A DNA stretch of 64,000 bases from Acestrorhynchus altus (taxonomy: Eukaryota > Chordata > Actinopteri > Characiformes > Acestrorhynchidae): the NCBI GenBank assembly GCA_034509495.1, contig CM067503.1, forward strand, positions 10,232,494 through 10,296,493. The letters are read 5' to 3'. This document shows positions 37,108 through 49,059 of the stretch, piece by piece. Each line of letters starts with the position of its first letter. The first letter of the stretch is position 1. The position numbers and the translations under genes were made by a program. A model generated the notes under the pieces. It had not been told where the DNA came from, ran no database searches, and saw only the letters and a list, made by a program, of their open reading frames with translations.

Positions 37108-37437
37108 TACACTATATGGATAAAGGTATTGGAATATCTGCTCAATCATTGTTTCTTCTGAAATCAAGGGTATTGAAAAGAGTGTTTTCTGCTTTTCTTG
37201 GAGTAACTGTATTGATTTTGGAGCACTACTGTGAAAACTTGATAGCATTCAACAACAAGACCTTTAGTGAGGTCAGGAAGTTGGGTAATCACCACCCTAC
37301 CACCACCCTTCTACATGGACTACATAAGATGTGTGTGTGTGTGTGTGTGGGGGGGGGTATCTGCAATGGGTGAGCCTTGAAGTAGCTAAATGCATTCATT
37401 AAAAGGGGTGTCTACAAACATTTGGACAAACAGTGTA
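37108..37437 (-). mobile_element. MITE family M, both ends present
   Basis: TACACTATATGGATAAAGG at the left and tttggacaaacagtgta at the right are inverted repeats with TA at each edge, the target of Tc1/mariner transposases. The interior (ttcttctgaaatcaagggta) matches the minus strand of the copy at 39706. Shorter than that copy through an internal deletion; carries a short (GT)n-G run near 37331-37347. Confidence 0.75.
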
Positions 37438-37542
37438 GTATGAGCATCAGTGTGCCATGAGTATTCTTTTTTGAAGTGCACTTAGGACATATGTGTGGTT
37501 TATGTACCATATGAAAACCCAGTCAAACTATTTTCTAATCTA

Positions 37543-37773
37543 TTAAAGTAGCATTATGCAAGAATTGGCATTTCTTGCTCCAGGGCTCCCTCTATTGTTG
37601 GGAAGTGTAATTCATGCTTTACACATGCATGGCTGGAGCTGAGATATACAGAACCATCTCTACAAGTGAAAGTATTATGTAGACTGAATAATATTAAAGG
37701 ATTCTACACAAATATGACAGTTCATATAAGTATTACATGTCCAGCCCAGAGTAGCAATAATTGCTTCTCTTAA
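37543..37773. repeat. TTAA-ended MITE candidate
   Basis: Left end TTAAAGTAGCATTATGCAAG; right end gcaataattgcttctcttaa, weaker. Inside is ggctccctctattgttggg. Confidence 0.4.
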
Positions 37774-38029
37774 ATGGCAACTTTACAGGAACTTCAATTT
37801 CAATAGAAGTCATTGTACCACGATTTTATTCCAAGTCCTGTTGGAGCATATGATCCTTTTATCATGAAACTTTGATACAGTATACAGGACAATGTCTGTT
37901 TAAAATATGTAAAAAAAAAAAAAATTAAAGACAGCTAGGAAAATAAGACATGATGTGCAAATGATCTCTATGGTGATTGGTTATGATCATCCTTTATAGC
38001 CATTGCACAGCAGTCCAGCAGAATTTAGC
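37774..38029. other. intron with A-run
   Basis: An A-run at 37911-37924; nothing more. Confidence 0.4.
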
Positions 38030-38280
38030 TTCCGCATTGAACCTAGCTGTGGCAGAGAACACAACCACTCACACTACTGATTAGAGACAGTGACACACAC
38101 ATGTCCAAAGCCCCGGGCAGCAATCTCAGCACCTGGGAAGCACTTCTCAGATAGGTGCATTGCTCAAGGCTGGATGCTGAGGGAGGAGAAACCTGACTCC
38201 CCACACCCCTACTTCCTGCCAGTCCAGGGGATTGAACTGGCAATCTTCTGCTCTCCCACAGCTGCTCTTTGAGCATCATT
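38030..38280. repeat. SINE-like repeat family S, copy 1
   Basis: Shares ggcagc, acctgggaagca (acctggggagca-like), gcattgctcaagg, cctgccagtccaggggattg and aactggcaatcttc with the copy at 52215. The tail looks like a degraded tRNA-related B box region, which is uncertain. Confidence 0.5.
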
Positions 38281-38876
38281 CAAAAAAGCAGAAAAGCAAT
38301 CTGGAGGAAAAACAATGCACTCCTCAAAATTTGAATGTGAGTGGGTGGGGCTAGACTGCAGCAGACTGAGAAGGATTTATGTAAATGCGTTGGTTGAAGT
38401 GACCTTACAAAAGCAATGAATTTCGAACAGGCCTTTGTTTCAGTTCATATATTTCCAAATGTGGATTGTCTAAACTGGAGCATCAGTGGTACATTTGGAA
38501 AACTTTTGGACCCTTTATTTTCTCTTGTCTGTCTGTCCCTCGCGCTCTCTCTCTCTCTCTCTCTCTCTCTGTTTCTTTGTCTCTCGCTCCTTGTCTCTGC
38601 ATTGTGCAAGTTTTATCAAGCTTGCTGGCGTTGTGTTTTAGCCTGTCAGGTCGATTCTGTGGGATAGAGCCTGAAGAGGACTAGGCTACTTCAGGATAGC
38701 TTTATGTAACAATGCATCAGTTAGGTGCTCTTTCTGCTTGGATATTTATAACGTAGCGAACCCTCTTGTTCCTTAAATAATTCATCCACATCTGGCACCT
38801 GTAACAATTCCTTCAAGTAGCTGCTCTTCTTATTTTTTCCCTACCCTGGGATTCCACTGAGAGCAGGGGAAAAAGG

Positions 38877-38878
<2 letters not shown>
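38281..38878. other. intron with CT tract
   Basis: (CT)n at about 38545-38570 within a wider CT-rich stretch to 38597. No exon seen. Confidence 0.5.

Positions 38879-38925
<47 letters not shown>
38879..38925. repeat. (GA)n microsatellite
   Basis: About 23 GA units. Confidence 0.97.
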
Positions 38926-38930
<5 letters not shown>

Positions 38931-39705
38931 GAAAGGCAGAGAGTTTCTTGTTTCTCATTTGCATACAGCATACGTACAGTGATGTTTCACATTTGCATAG
39001 CATCCATACCTCCAGCACCTGTGTTCTCCTCTTATTTGCTTGCATGATGCTTCTTCATGCACTCTGCAAGCTTCCCTGACTCAGGCGTTTTTCTAGAGCG
39101 GCCCATTCCCACACTCATTTGTGCGTGTCCAGCCTGAGGGGAGCAATGTTAGAGCCGTAAAGCGCAGGATTTGGCCCTGTGTCTTTCTGCATCACCAGTT
39201 TTGTCTCTGCACAGTCACCCTCTCCTCGTCTTCAAGTGCCTCCAATGTACACTTCCCCGCCTGTCAGGAACTATTTGAGTGCCCTCCCTAACTGCGGTTG
39301 CCGTGGAGTGGTGAAGCAAGCTCCCTGTGTTCATCCGGCACAATGCATTAACTGAGGTGGAAACCTCTGAAATGTGCCAAATAATATGGGAAAACTTTTA
39401 TCACTCCTAAAAGAATGGATGAGTGTGTGTGTGTGTGTGTGTGTGTTTTAATTACTTAATAATCCATTCTACATAAGATCAATTGGGTTTCATGGCTCCC
39501 CCCCAAAATGAGAAACAGTGGAACCAATGCTTTATTGTAATCACCCGAAATCACTCAGCTTATTATGAAAATCTCGCCAAAAGCACATTTATTCATATGC
39601 CAAAGCTCTACGCTTGTTTGCTGTGTTAAAAAACTGTGCATTACTACTGTCAGTGCCATAAGGTGTGTGATCCCTTAAGGAATAATAGCATATGGTGCTC
39701 TTAAA
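38926..39705. other. intron, nothing recognised
   Basis: (GT)n of 12 units at 39423-39446. The part at 39180-39360 is somewhat GC-richer but has no exon signature. Confidence 0.45.
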
Positions 39706-40169
39706 TACGCTATATGTCCAAATGTTTGTGGACACCCCTTCTAATGAATGCATTCAGCTGTGCAGATGTTAAAGTGCACACACACACACACACACACACA
39801 GTCTCTTCTTAGTCCCTGTAGAGCAGTACTGCCAATAGGAAAGGATTCGTGGATGCAGATAAACATGAACCTATTGGCACCATATCCAATTCCAAATGTG
39901 GGCTAGAGGGCTACAAAATCCCCCAGTATTGAGCTATGGAGCATTGGACCTGTTTTCTGGAATGATGGTGCTCCATCCAGTACTTTTGGGATGAGTTGAG
40001 GAGTTGGGGAGGTGGGTGGTGAGCAGCAATAACCCAAAGCCTAGTAAAAATCTCTCCCTGGACAGTAGCTACAGCTACTCCAACAAAAGCAGGATACATT
40101 TTAATACCCTTGATTTCAGAAGACGCAGTGAATGAGCAGGTGCCCCAGTACTTTTGTCCATTTAGTGTA
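39706..40169 (+). mobile_element. MITE family M, complete copy
   Basis: Left end TACGCTATATGTCCAAATG, then ttctaatgaatgcattcagc; right end caggtgccccagta and ttttgtccatttagtgta. TA at both edges fits Tc1/mariner insertion. A short (CA)n (39776-39800) sits inside. No coding capacity. This copy best defines the family shared with 7676, 8973 and 37108. Confidence 0.78.
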
Positions 40170-40610
40170 TGTAATGCTCTGGTTTAAATGAGGCTGAAGG
40201 TGAAATCTGATGTTCAACGGTCTTATTCTTTCTTCGCAGGCCTGCTGCGAGCAGTTTAAGCAGAAATATGACCTTTCTGTGTTCACTGTGCTGATTGGTA
40301 GTGAAATGTTTTGCTTTTGAAAAGAGTCTGTCGTTTCACACGGCCATAATTTTACTGTTTGCTTTGTGGTCAGATCCACTCCCGCTGTGACTCCCGTGGG
40401 CCATTTTGACAAACATGACCTACTGCTAGTCCAGTAGTTTGTTATTCTAAAGCCCAAGAGCCTTCATTTATTTTTATATATAAATTCCTAACTTTTATAA
40501 TCATATAGCATACATGCCACTTTCATAGTAGTTTCAAAATAACTAATGGAATCACAGAAGACTTTATGAGTATATATTTACACATCATAGTATAATATTC
40601 TAACCTACAC
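40170..40610. other. intron, nothing recognised
   Basis: A 113-codon antisense frame (40116-40457) overlaps the MITE end and has no domain. Confidence 0.45.
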
Positions 40611-40952
40611 AGATCAGCCATAATATGTATGACCACTTCCTTGTCTTTACACTCACTACTGTTGTATCAGCTCGACTGACCATACAGGAGCACTTTGTAG
40701 TTATAATCACAGAATGTATCCATTTGTTTCTCTGCGTACTTTATCCTCCTTCACCCTGGCCAATGATCAGGGGGTCCTGGACCACCACAGAGCAGGTATA
40801 AAGTATGCAGAGAAACAGATGAATGATTGTCTGTAATTATAGAACTAAAAAGTGCTTAAAAAAGTGCTTTAAAAAGTTTAATTAGTGGAGCTGATAAAAT
40901 GCACCATGAGAGTAAAAATAAGGAGGTGGTCATATATGTTTATGGCTTTTTG
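40611..40952. repeat. foldback element, short complete hairpin
   Basis: Left arm agatcagccataatatgtat, gagcactttgtagttataat, tttgtttctctgcgtacttt; right arm aaagtatgcagagaaacaga, attatagaactaaaaagtgc, ggtggtcatatatgtttatg. The arms are inverted complements almost to the centre (ggccaatgatcagggggtcc), so each strand can form a hairpin of about 340 nt. Both outer ends are kept. Confidence 0.85.
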
Positions 40953-41592
40953 GGAAGGAACATGAAAGGAACATGCCTTTAAAATCCCTCTCTACTTTTT
41001 CAGGTCCTCACAACCAGTCAGTAGATTAAATCTTCATTTTAACCCATTATGGTGTGAAATTACAAAGTAACTTAAGTTGACTAAGATGCAGTTGGGAAGT
41101 AAGTGTTTCTTGCTCAGGAAAATGCTCATATTAGAATTAATACAAAAAACATTAATAAAATATGTAGTGAATTTACATTTCTGTAAATCAACTGTGTTTC
41201 TTTAACCATTCTAAAGCTTTCTTTATGGCAGTCGACTATTACAAACAAACAAATCCATGCAATGGTTCAGGGTGTGGAGTAAACATCCTGTATTCTTTGT
41301 ACTGTATTTTCATTTACTTATTAATGACATATTTCTCACCATTCTAATATATGGTAACAACAACAAACAATAAAATACTTCAGTGCCTGAAACCTTTAAA
41401 TCATGACATGAAACCTACCTATTTTTTATAGGTACACTGTCATCTCTTTTTGACCCTCGCAAACATTGCACTTTGGCCCTCCAAGAGAAAGATTCGGGAC
41501 ACCCCTGTTGTAGACTAATAACTGAGCATGAGGCCTAAGATGAAAGATTTGTGTTTGAATGCAAGGATCGCTAACACACCTTTTCTATACAG
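40953..41592. other. intron up to exon acceptor
   Basis: AT-rich. A short hAT-like piece (gggacacccctg) lies near 41500. The last bases are ttttctatacag. Confidence 0.5.
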
Positions 41593-42106
41593 GTGACGTC
41601 CAGCCGCGCTGCGCTGCTGGCCGTGGGTGAGCCAGCTCAGCTTCAGAGCCATGGCAGTGTCCTGCAGCATCTGTCCGAGCCACAGCAGCAATCCTGTCCG
41701 GGCCCGGGCCTCTACTACTCCAGCTCCACGCTGCCTGGCCCACGTGTCAGCTCTCCCCTAAGCTCCATGCAGCCCACCGCAGCCACTGCAGGCTCGCCCA
41801 CCAAGCTCCAGCGCCTGCCTTCCTCTTCCTCTTCCGCCTCACCTAAGCCCTCTCCTGGTCGACTTGCCAAGTCCTATAGCAGTAGTTCGCCCATCAACGC
41901 GGCGGGCACTGGGGGCTCAGCCTCTGGCTCGCCTCTGCGCCTGGCATCCCCACCCAACAACGCCTCCCCACTTCACCACCAGCTCAGCGTAGGCAGCTAC
42001 GCTACACTATCGCCCACTAAGCGGCTGGTACACTCCTCGGAGCAGTACAAGATTTCACATGACCTATATGCTACTGCTACACTGCAAAGACCTGGCAGCC
42101 TTGCTG
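41593..42106 (+). CDS. ctnnd2: delta-catenin 2, large Ser/Pro-rich linker exon
   Basis: This is the largest coding block: 514 nt, phase 0 at the left (CAG|GTGACG), 171 codons, and a final G before donor GTGAGT. The first codon is GTG read as Val inside the protein, not a start. Landmarks shared with human CTNND2 are LYYSSSTLP, GSPTKLQR, RLAKSYSSSSPIN (human STSSPIN), YATLSPTKRLVH, SEQY and LYATATLQRPGSLA. The two SPTK motifs fit proline-directed kinase sites (S/T-P-x-K). The long proline and alanine runs of the human linker are absent; a serine run (PSSSSSASPKPSPGR) and SPLRLASPPNNASP appear instead. The exon is much richer in GC and CpG than the surrounding intron. No folded domain is expected; this is linker ahead of the armadillo repeats. 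Confidence 0.97.
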
Positions 42107-43429
42107 GTGAGTGCCAACCATGTATTAAGGCTCTGTTATCAAACCTAGCGTTGAGAAGTGCTTTTAGGCTGAATTCACGTTAATTCTTAACTTCTTCAGT
42201 TCTAACTTCTTTGCATGTGTTGTGGTGAACTGGAGGAACAGACTTATTCAGGGAGAGCTGCAGTTTATAAGGAGTACATCAAGGGCCAGCTCTAGGACGA
42301 CTTCTGATGATAGTAATATCAGTCCTGCCATCAAGACTTGTACAGTGATGAGCTACTCATCACACTGGTGGTGGGCATGAGAGGGAATTGGCAGAATGAA
42401 ATGTTCTCTTATTTCCCCAAAAGGCCAGGGTTGACATCTATTTGATTGCACAGTCAAGACTTTAGAGGACTGATTCACTTTTGATTGCGCTTGTCAGGGC
42501 CTTTGGGAATTGCATTTGCTTCTGCCCCCGTTCCCGTTCCTCTTCTCATCAGGCAGTCCTTCACTTCAAGACCTGTCATCGAAGAGTGGTTTCTTTATAC
42601 CTTTTCTACAAATACACTATGTTTGCGTGCAGATGAAGTCAGATTGTCTTTGACACTGAGAACAAGCTAACTAGCCAGCTTCAAAGTGAAAACATCAATG
42701 ACTTTGCAGTTGAATTAGGTAAATACCCACGAGAACCTGGTAAATAAACACACTTTACTTCTTTGCAGAATTTTCATAGCGCTGAGCGCATTCTCTCCAT
42801 TTTTAGCAGAGGAAGGAAAGAGGCAGCAAGGGACTGGAGATGCTTTATATTGATTTTTTTTTTTTTCTTTTTTCTGTCTCGCTGTATAATGTGTCACAGG
42901 AGGCCTGTCCCTCATTGCTGTCCTGTAGACTGTAGTGTAGAGACTAGATCTGATCCTTTGAAAGAGTTCAGTACTTTGATATGCGGCTTGTCTTTGTAAT
43001 GTTCAGATGAATATCAAAGAACACAGCTATGAGGTTGCTCAGATACAGATATTTGTCCCTGGCATAAAAAAAAAAAAAAAAAAAATCACACAACATCTGT
43101 TACAAGTTTTGCATCAGCACAAGGTTGTTTCCAGACGCGGTTGCTGATATTTACAGTGCTTTTCTTTTATGATACTGACTTCTGCACTTGATTTAAACTG
43201 CTTTCAAACCATCACCCTGACAAGATAAAGAATCTCTTCCTGATGTTAACAAATGTTAAGCAGGTTATATTTCCTACTGTGTCAGAAAGCAGAGCAGGGC
43301 TACACTTAGATGTGAAGTGTCATATCTAAATCCACAGCTGAAATCGCTGATTTGGAGCAGGTGCTATTGATTTCAGCTCTATTGATTTCAGCATTGTATT
43401 ACCTGCCACACACTCAACTTTTCATCAAA
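42107..43429. other. intron, nothing recognised
   Basis: T-run at 42856-42871 and A-run at 43067-43085. A direct repeat ctattgatttcagc occurs at about 43367 and 43380. Confidence 0.5.
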
Positions 43430-43940
43430 CCCACACACTGACACCTGGGACGCAAAAGCAGAGAAATGCTCTGCCTAAGCCTGGCCTCCTCCCAGTCGTC
43501 AGCAGCACTCCTGCGTGTCACTTTGATTAAAGCATGGTGTCCTGCAGTGTCTTCACGCTTCCCTCCACCAGAGCACCCAGCCGTGCCTCCGGCGGGAGCC
43601 CAGCCCACTAATTCCCACTCATCAGAGCCTGGCCCCGCACCCTCGGGCCCAGATCAGGGCTCAAGTGCAGGGAACCAAGCCCGGTCGTGCTGGAAGGCAG
43701 AACAAGAGGGCAAAGGACGTGAGGAAGAAAGTGAGGGAGAAACTTGTGTTAGGCTTGAGACTGGCTTGACTCTTTCCAGGGCTCTGGTTGCATGGAACTT
43801 TAATCAGACTTGAAGCCAAATATAGCTTGATAACATTCTCTGCCACAGTCTGGGCAACAGAGGCCACGTTCTGAATCAAAAACTGGCTTGCAGCCCAAGA
43901 CAATTCTGTTTAATCCCAGCTGCCGTCCTCTGGAGACGGA
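43430..43940. other. GC-rich intronic block, candidate element
   Basis: Contrasts with AT-rich flanks. It holds ctttgattaaa at 43521, which includes a TCF/LEF-type core (CTTTGAT), and an open frame of 115 codons (43466-43813, +) without catenin similarity. A PPAG-like acceptor (ctccaccag) precedes part of it, but no donor in a usable frame was found, so I do not call an exon. Confidence 0.28.
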
Positions 43941-44004
43941 GCTCTGATGCATCCTGACATTCCTGTTGATAGCATCTGTTCACTTGCTGGGATTTTGAAA
44001 GACT
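43941..44004. other. short intron spacer
   Basis: No feature. Confidence 0.3.
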
Positions 44005-44170
44005 GTATACACTGGTTGACCACATTATTAGACATTACTTGTCAGTACATATTTTGGGTGATGGTATCTCATTCTTTTCCAGGCAGAGGTTCAGTTACGT
44101 TCAGCGCTTCATCAGTAGTCAGTTCATGACCACGGGACCTCTGTTGACTAATTTCTAAGTAAATTCTAAG
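44005..44170. repeat. possible foldback fragment
   Basis: cttcatcagtagtca, tgaccacgggacctctgttg and ctaatttct line up loosely with the centre of the foldback copies at 8022 and 13738. Confidence 0.35.
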
Positions 44171-45799
44171 GTTCTAAGCAGTACAGATCAAGAGTTCCTT
44201 TGACCTCATAACAAGAGTGGAACCAAATTTTCTGTTATGACAGGTGGTGCATAGAAATGGACACATATTCTGTCAGTAAATGCATACATGAGAAGTGTAT
44301 CTATATGTTGGGAGTCCTTGAGAAACTAAGGGTATGTAGAAGATAAATGTTCCAAAGAAATCTATTTTATTCAGTGTAAAAAAAACCTTGATAATATATC
44401 ATTGGGAGGCTTTATGGACTAGAAAGTGCAGGAGATGTGCAGGAATTTGTTGATGAAGGGAGTTGCATGGCGAAGTCATTAACTGGATTTCAGTGCACCT
44501 CTATAAGGTTCTCTAATGTGTTGGATGTTCTAAATGAACTGTGAAAAAGCAACAAAGACATTACTGTCCTGTCCCACAATGTAGGCATGCCGTTTTGAAT
44601 ATTGGAAGTGCTTAGTAGTTTTAGGCAAAGTGCCAAAAAGGAGCCAGCAGTAGAAGCCCCAGAATGCATCACATTATTATTTTTTTTTTCTGCTGATGTA
44701 AGACAGTATGGCCCACTGAGATTAGCATACTAAATAGAACCCTGAAATAGCTTTTCTCTTCACGTGGACAATCAACACAAACATACAGTGAAAATGTATT
44801 AGAGAGGCACGGACTGCCTCGAGTGAGCTGCCTGCTTGCTAAATCTGGGTTGCAAACAATTTACATTTCAAATGAAGTGATTTTCCCCCCTGAAACTGGG
44901 CGAATTTATAGAGCGGGGATAGGTCTGTGTTCCTCCTTGGAATAAAAGTAATTTTTCCCTGATAGATCATTAGGGAACTATGTCTTGAGGATGCCCAGAT
45001 ACAGTGGAGGCTAAGTAATAACTAGGCAAAGCAGCGGTTGCATCCTTTTTATCTCTTAAGAAGGTAGATGTAAAACAGTATGTCCAGTTCAAGATACAGT
45101 AAAGGTGGCTGTGTTCTTGAGGTTCGAGTCTTTAACTGGTATTTGTTTTGTTGAGGTCTTTATCTTACATTTTATGGAGTAAAAAGACATTATTAAAAGT
45201 TTACAAGTGTCTTCCATCCATTTTACTCCAGCTTATATTACATAGAAGTGCTTGTTTGTTGCATCACTCTAAAGAACTCATTTTTATTTTTATTTATAAA
45301 AAAAAAGTGATTTTTAAAAAATATATAAAAACAATATGAATATGATGGACCTGCAAACTGAAGCAAAATCAAATCTTAGTGCAGCTTTCCCTAAACCCCT
45401 CCTCTAAATAGTGGTTGTCCAATCATAGCTTTGCAGCTGTTATTAGGCCCATGCACATCTGAGTTTTAAATGTGAATAATTAAAGTAGAATTTAAATATA
45501 TACCCTATGCTTCTCATTTCTTGGGATATATTTGAATCGGTGTCCTAACAGTTTTTCTGATTTGCTGAAATATTTTTTTATTTATCTCAGCGTTTGTCAA
45601 AGGAGGAGTGAAGTTTTGTCACTGATGAGAAAAGCTTGTTTGTGCAAAAATGTTCAGTTCAGGAGAGATGATGGACTGAATTAAACAGCCTTTAGTGTGA
45701 GAGTGAAAGGTCAGTTCGGTGATGGCTCAGCTGTAGAAACACCCATACAACTCCACGTTTGTCTCAGAAACAAGTAATTCTGAGCAGCCTGTGCAGAGC
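44171..45799. other. intron, nothing recognised
   Basis: T-run near 44678-44690 and A-run near 45299-45306. No splice-flanked catenin-like frame. Confidence 0.5.
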
Positions 45800-46313
45800 T
45801 GAAAGGCCTTTAGATGCTTAGAAGTTAGCATGGGTTCCTTTGTAAGCTTGTGTACTATTGCACACCTTGCTCTTGGTGTGCAATCTTTGTTGGTTAAGCA
45901 CTCCTAGGGAGGGTAATAATGACCTTGAATTTCCTCCATTTACACACAGTCTGACTCACTCTTTGCTCATGGCATGATGCACTTCCACAAACGTGTTTGT
46001 TTATCTTTAATTATACAGGGACCCACACCTGATTGTTTCCCACTGACAGAAAACAACACTCAATTTATAATCACTTATAAACACTTAATTTTATAAACAA
46101 ATTACGTGCTAATCAATAAGGTTCACACACTTTTGCCACAGATATGCAATACTGGATCATTTTTCTCAGTAAATAAATGACCAAATGTATTATTTGTGTC
46201 TGATTTGTTCAGTTTGACTTTTAGGATTGTGAAGCTCGGCTGACGTTTTCTCAAATTTATGCACAAATCTAATAAATTCTAAAGGGTTCACAGACTCTGA
46301 AGCACCACTGAGA
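45800..46313 (-). mobile_element. Tc1-like transposon, family B, 5' portion
   Basis: Shares ggcctttagatgcttagaag, cactcctagggagggtaata, gatgcacttccacaaacgtg, tcacacacttttgccacag, ctcagtaaataaatgacca and the end tgaagcaccactg with the fish family seen at 5715. It keeps the terminal part that the 5715 copy lost, but the transposase body is missing. Confidence 0.82.
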
Positions 46314-46460
46314 GCTTGCCAGTATAACAGGACACTCCGGAGCAGCCACTCATGAGTCGAAAGTCACCATGCCCAATGCTGTCCAATTGGTAGAAGGGAT
46401 ACATCCCTGCAGCACTGGACTGTGCAGCAGTGGAATTGACTTTTCCAGCCAGTGACTCAA
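46314..46460 (+). repeat. possible MITE family M fragment
   Basis: ctccggagcagccactcatg, caccatgcccaatgct and gcactggactgtgcagcagt resemble the interior of the 8973 and 39706 copies. No ends kept. Confidence 0.4.
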
Positions 46461-47284
46461 GGATAAGTTTGAGTGACATTTCTTTTATTAATAACTAGTA
46501 ATCCATCGTTAAATGCCATCAAATGCTCACAGCAGTGTTCCAAACTCTAATGTAAACTCTTGGCAGAAGAGTAATAACTGCAGCAAAGGGAATACAACCT
46601 CAGAATGAACTTCTGAATATATGTGTAATATTTATAAAATTAGCATTTCAAAGCAAGGAAATGTATGCATTAACTTAAGTACTTTCACTGTCAGGCAGAT
46701 CCCAGATACAGGCCTTAAATACATTGTCCACCACTGTTTACAATGTAGGCACATAAAACAACTGTTTAACAGTTGCATTTGAGAGCACTTGTAATACAGA
46801 CCACTACACATATACATAGTCTGGTTGTGTGCTCGTTATTGGGTGGATATGTGCTACTTACTAATTAATTGCTTTTTGATCTTGATACAAAGTCTCCATT
46901 CCCACACTTATGAGAGGCTGGTACATTACTTTTTTGGATCTTGGTGTTTCATCATAACATGAATAGTAGCGTAGAGCAGTGCTGGCATTATGTAGGCCTC
47001 CTGCTGCTTCCTAGGGAATGTGCCTTCAGGGGAGATTGCTTTAGCATAGTCAGGTAACCGCGTGGGAGACAGCAGCCTGTCATCCCAAATCCTCCACCTG
47101 GACAAAGTGCTTAGCTTCCAAATAGGCTGTAAAAACAGCTCCAAGGGAGAGCTCCAGTCCAGTGCTCTTACAGGAGCTTCCTTATTTGTGCTATGTATGT
47201 TTATGTCTTTATTTCAGAAATTTGGGATCAGTGTTGGAAGTTCACTGCTTTCGGAACACGCTGAAAAAGGGGGCTTCTTTCGTA
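46461..47284. other. intron, nothing recognised
   Basis: No repeats or exon-like frames noted. Confidence 0.5.
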
Positions 47285-47515
47285 AAGAAAATCGTTCTAT
47301 ATAGAACCATGAAAACTCAAAGATCTCTGCATTAATAAAGTGTTCAGATTGATGGAGAATGTACTGTAGATGGTTCTATATAGAATCTTTTTGAAAAGGA
47401 ATTTATATGGCAAGTTTGACATCATAATACAAGTTTTTGGTGCTATTGAGAACCCTCCATCTGTCTGAAGAACCCATACATGATGCAAAGAATCCTTTTG
47501 AGTGTTCATGATTGT
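47285..47515. repeat. repeat built on a ttctatatagaacc palindrome
   Basis: gttctatatagaaccat at about 47293 and ggttctatatagaatctt at about 47371 share a near-palindrome; agaaccctcc and agaaccc follow downstream. I know this pattern from fish MITEs, but no clean ends were found. Confidence 0.4.
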
Positions 47516-48339
47516 TTTCTTGGTTCTCCTGATGGCCAGTTCATCCCTGTGCCCCCTCCATGGTGTGTGTGGGTGAGAACACAAGTTGGGGTGGAGGGAA
47601 GCAGAGAGCAGGGTGCGGAGCAGTGCAAGGGTGCAGAAAAAAGGTTTTGACAAGGCTGAAAAATGATTGAACATTATTTTAATCTATATAAACTCAATAG
47701 AAACAATATTATCTAAACCAATATCTCGCTCGGTTTGTATACTGATATAGACATCAATATTGCCCAGCCCTAACAGATACATACTATACATGTAAATCCA
47801 CTGGTTTTGTCACATCACCATAATATGGGCCCTTTAATGTGATAAGTGACTTTCTCACAGCCTGTCTGTGTTTGCCTGGTTGGATTTCAGCATATTTGCA
47901 ACTGTATCACTACTCCAACTCTTTGTCCATGTTAAGTATTCATGTCAGCAGCTCAGGAGGACTTCCCAATATGCTTTGAGCATTTCTCTGACTGGCTGAC
48001 TGGCACGTTCACTGAGGCTCTTTCACAGTTCAAAAGCACTGACTAGTGCCGAGTGGAATCTTACAGGGAGGAAAGCAGTAGTTAGGGTTTTTTTTGCATG
48101 TATCCCTGAGGATCTGTTCCTCAGCCCTGGAAGAGCGGATGGGGTTAGGTAGTGGATGCAGTCGCCTGTCTGACACCGATAAGGTGATTACAGGGAGAGC
48201 CCACTCTAAACGCGGCTTCTCATTGTCTGAACATTTGCACAATTACATTATGCCTGAGAAGCAGCTACTGCACCGACAGAGACATCTGCAGAGCACACAG
48301 CCAAACACGGTCTGGCCTTCTTGTTGCAAGTTCTGTGCA

Positions 48340-48340
<1 letters not shown>
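47516..48340. other. intron, nothing recognised
   Basis: Somewhat GC-richer at 48090-48330, without an exon signature. Confidence 0.45.

Positions 48341-48406
<66 letters not shown>
48341..48406. repeat. (CA)n microsatellite
   Basis: 33 pure CA units. Confidence 0.98.
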
Positions 48407-48410
<4 letters not shown>

Positions 48411-49059
48411 GTAAGTACTTTACTGAGTACTGCACTGAGGGGCTGTTGGAGTTAGCAGTTTCCGGTTGTTGTTCTGTTCATGCATTCCCAGTCCAAGATA
48501 GAGTTGCACATATTGAAATATTATGTCATATGTTATATTTTCTATTCAAACCATATTTTAGTACATTTTCATACAAAGGTACATTTCCTTTTTCAACTAT
48601 AATCTGTATTTTCTTTACATTAAGCTTCAAAAAATGACTTTCCAACAAAGAGATGAATTTTTGGAGGAAGAGTTTGCTTCTTCCCATTTCTATATGATCC
48701 ATAAATTATATGCACGTTTAACCATTTCTTAGAAATCTTTGTATAGAAAATTATCTGTATTATAACTTAACGTATTTCTGTGGACATTATTTAAGTTTAG
48801 CTTCATCACACTTGCATACCTTCTTCACAAAAAGAGGCAACCACTGAAAGGCTCCTTAGGGAACTCAAGTGCAAGTTAAATTCAGGCATTGCACATATAG
48901 AAGTAAACACAGACTAAAATCCTGTCAGGTTCCACGTGACTTCAAATAACAAACCATTCTTTTTAAGTAAAACCTTAGTTTGCATTGACTCAGTCATGCA
49001 GATTTCTTCTCCTTTACAACATTTGAAGAATTTGAACTTTTCTCACTAGAGAGGACACT
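48407..49059. other. intron, nothing recognised
   Basis: AT-rich; gtaagtaagta lies right after the CA array. Confidence 0.45.

Noticed and set aside
41593..42183. 196-codon frame as a stand-alone gene starting at GTG
   Set aside because: It is an internal exon: an acceptor precedes it, donor GTGAGT ends it at 42106, and the remaining codons are intron.
43466..43813. 115-codon frame as an additional catenin exon
   Set aside because: The flanking exons already join in frame (G plus GA giving Gly) and match the human protein without a gap; no matching donor found.
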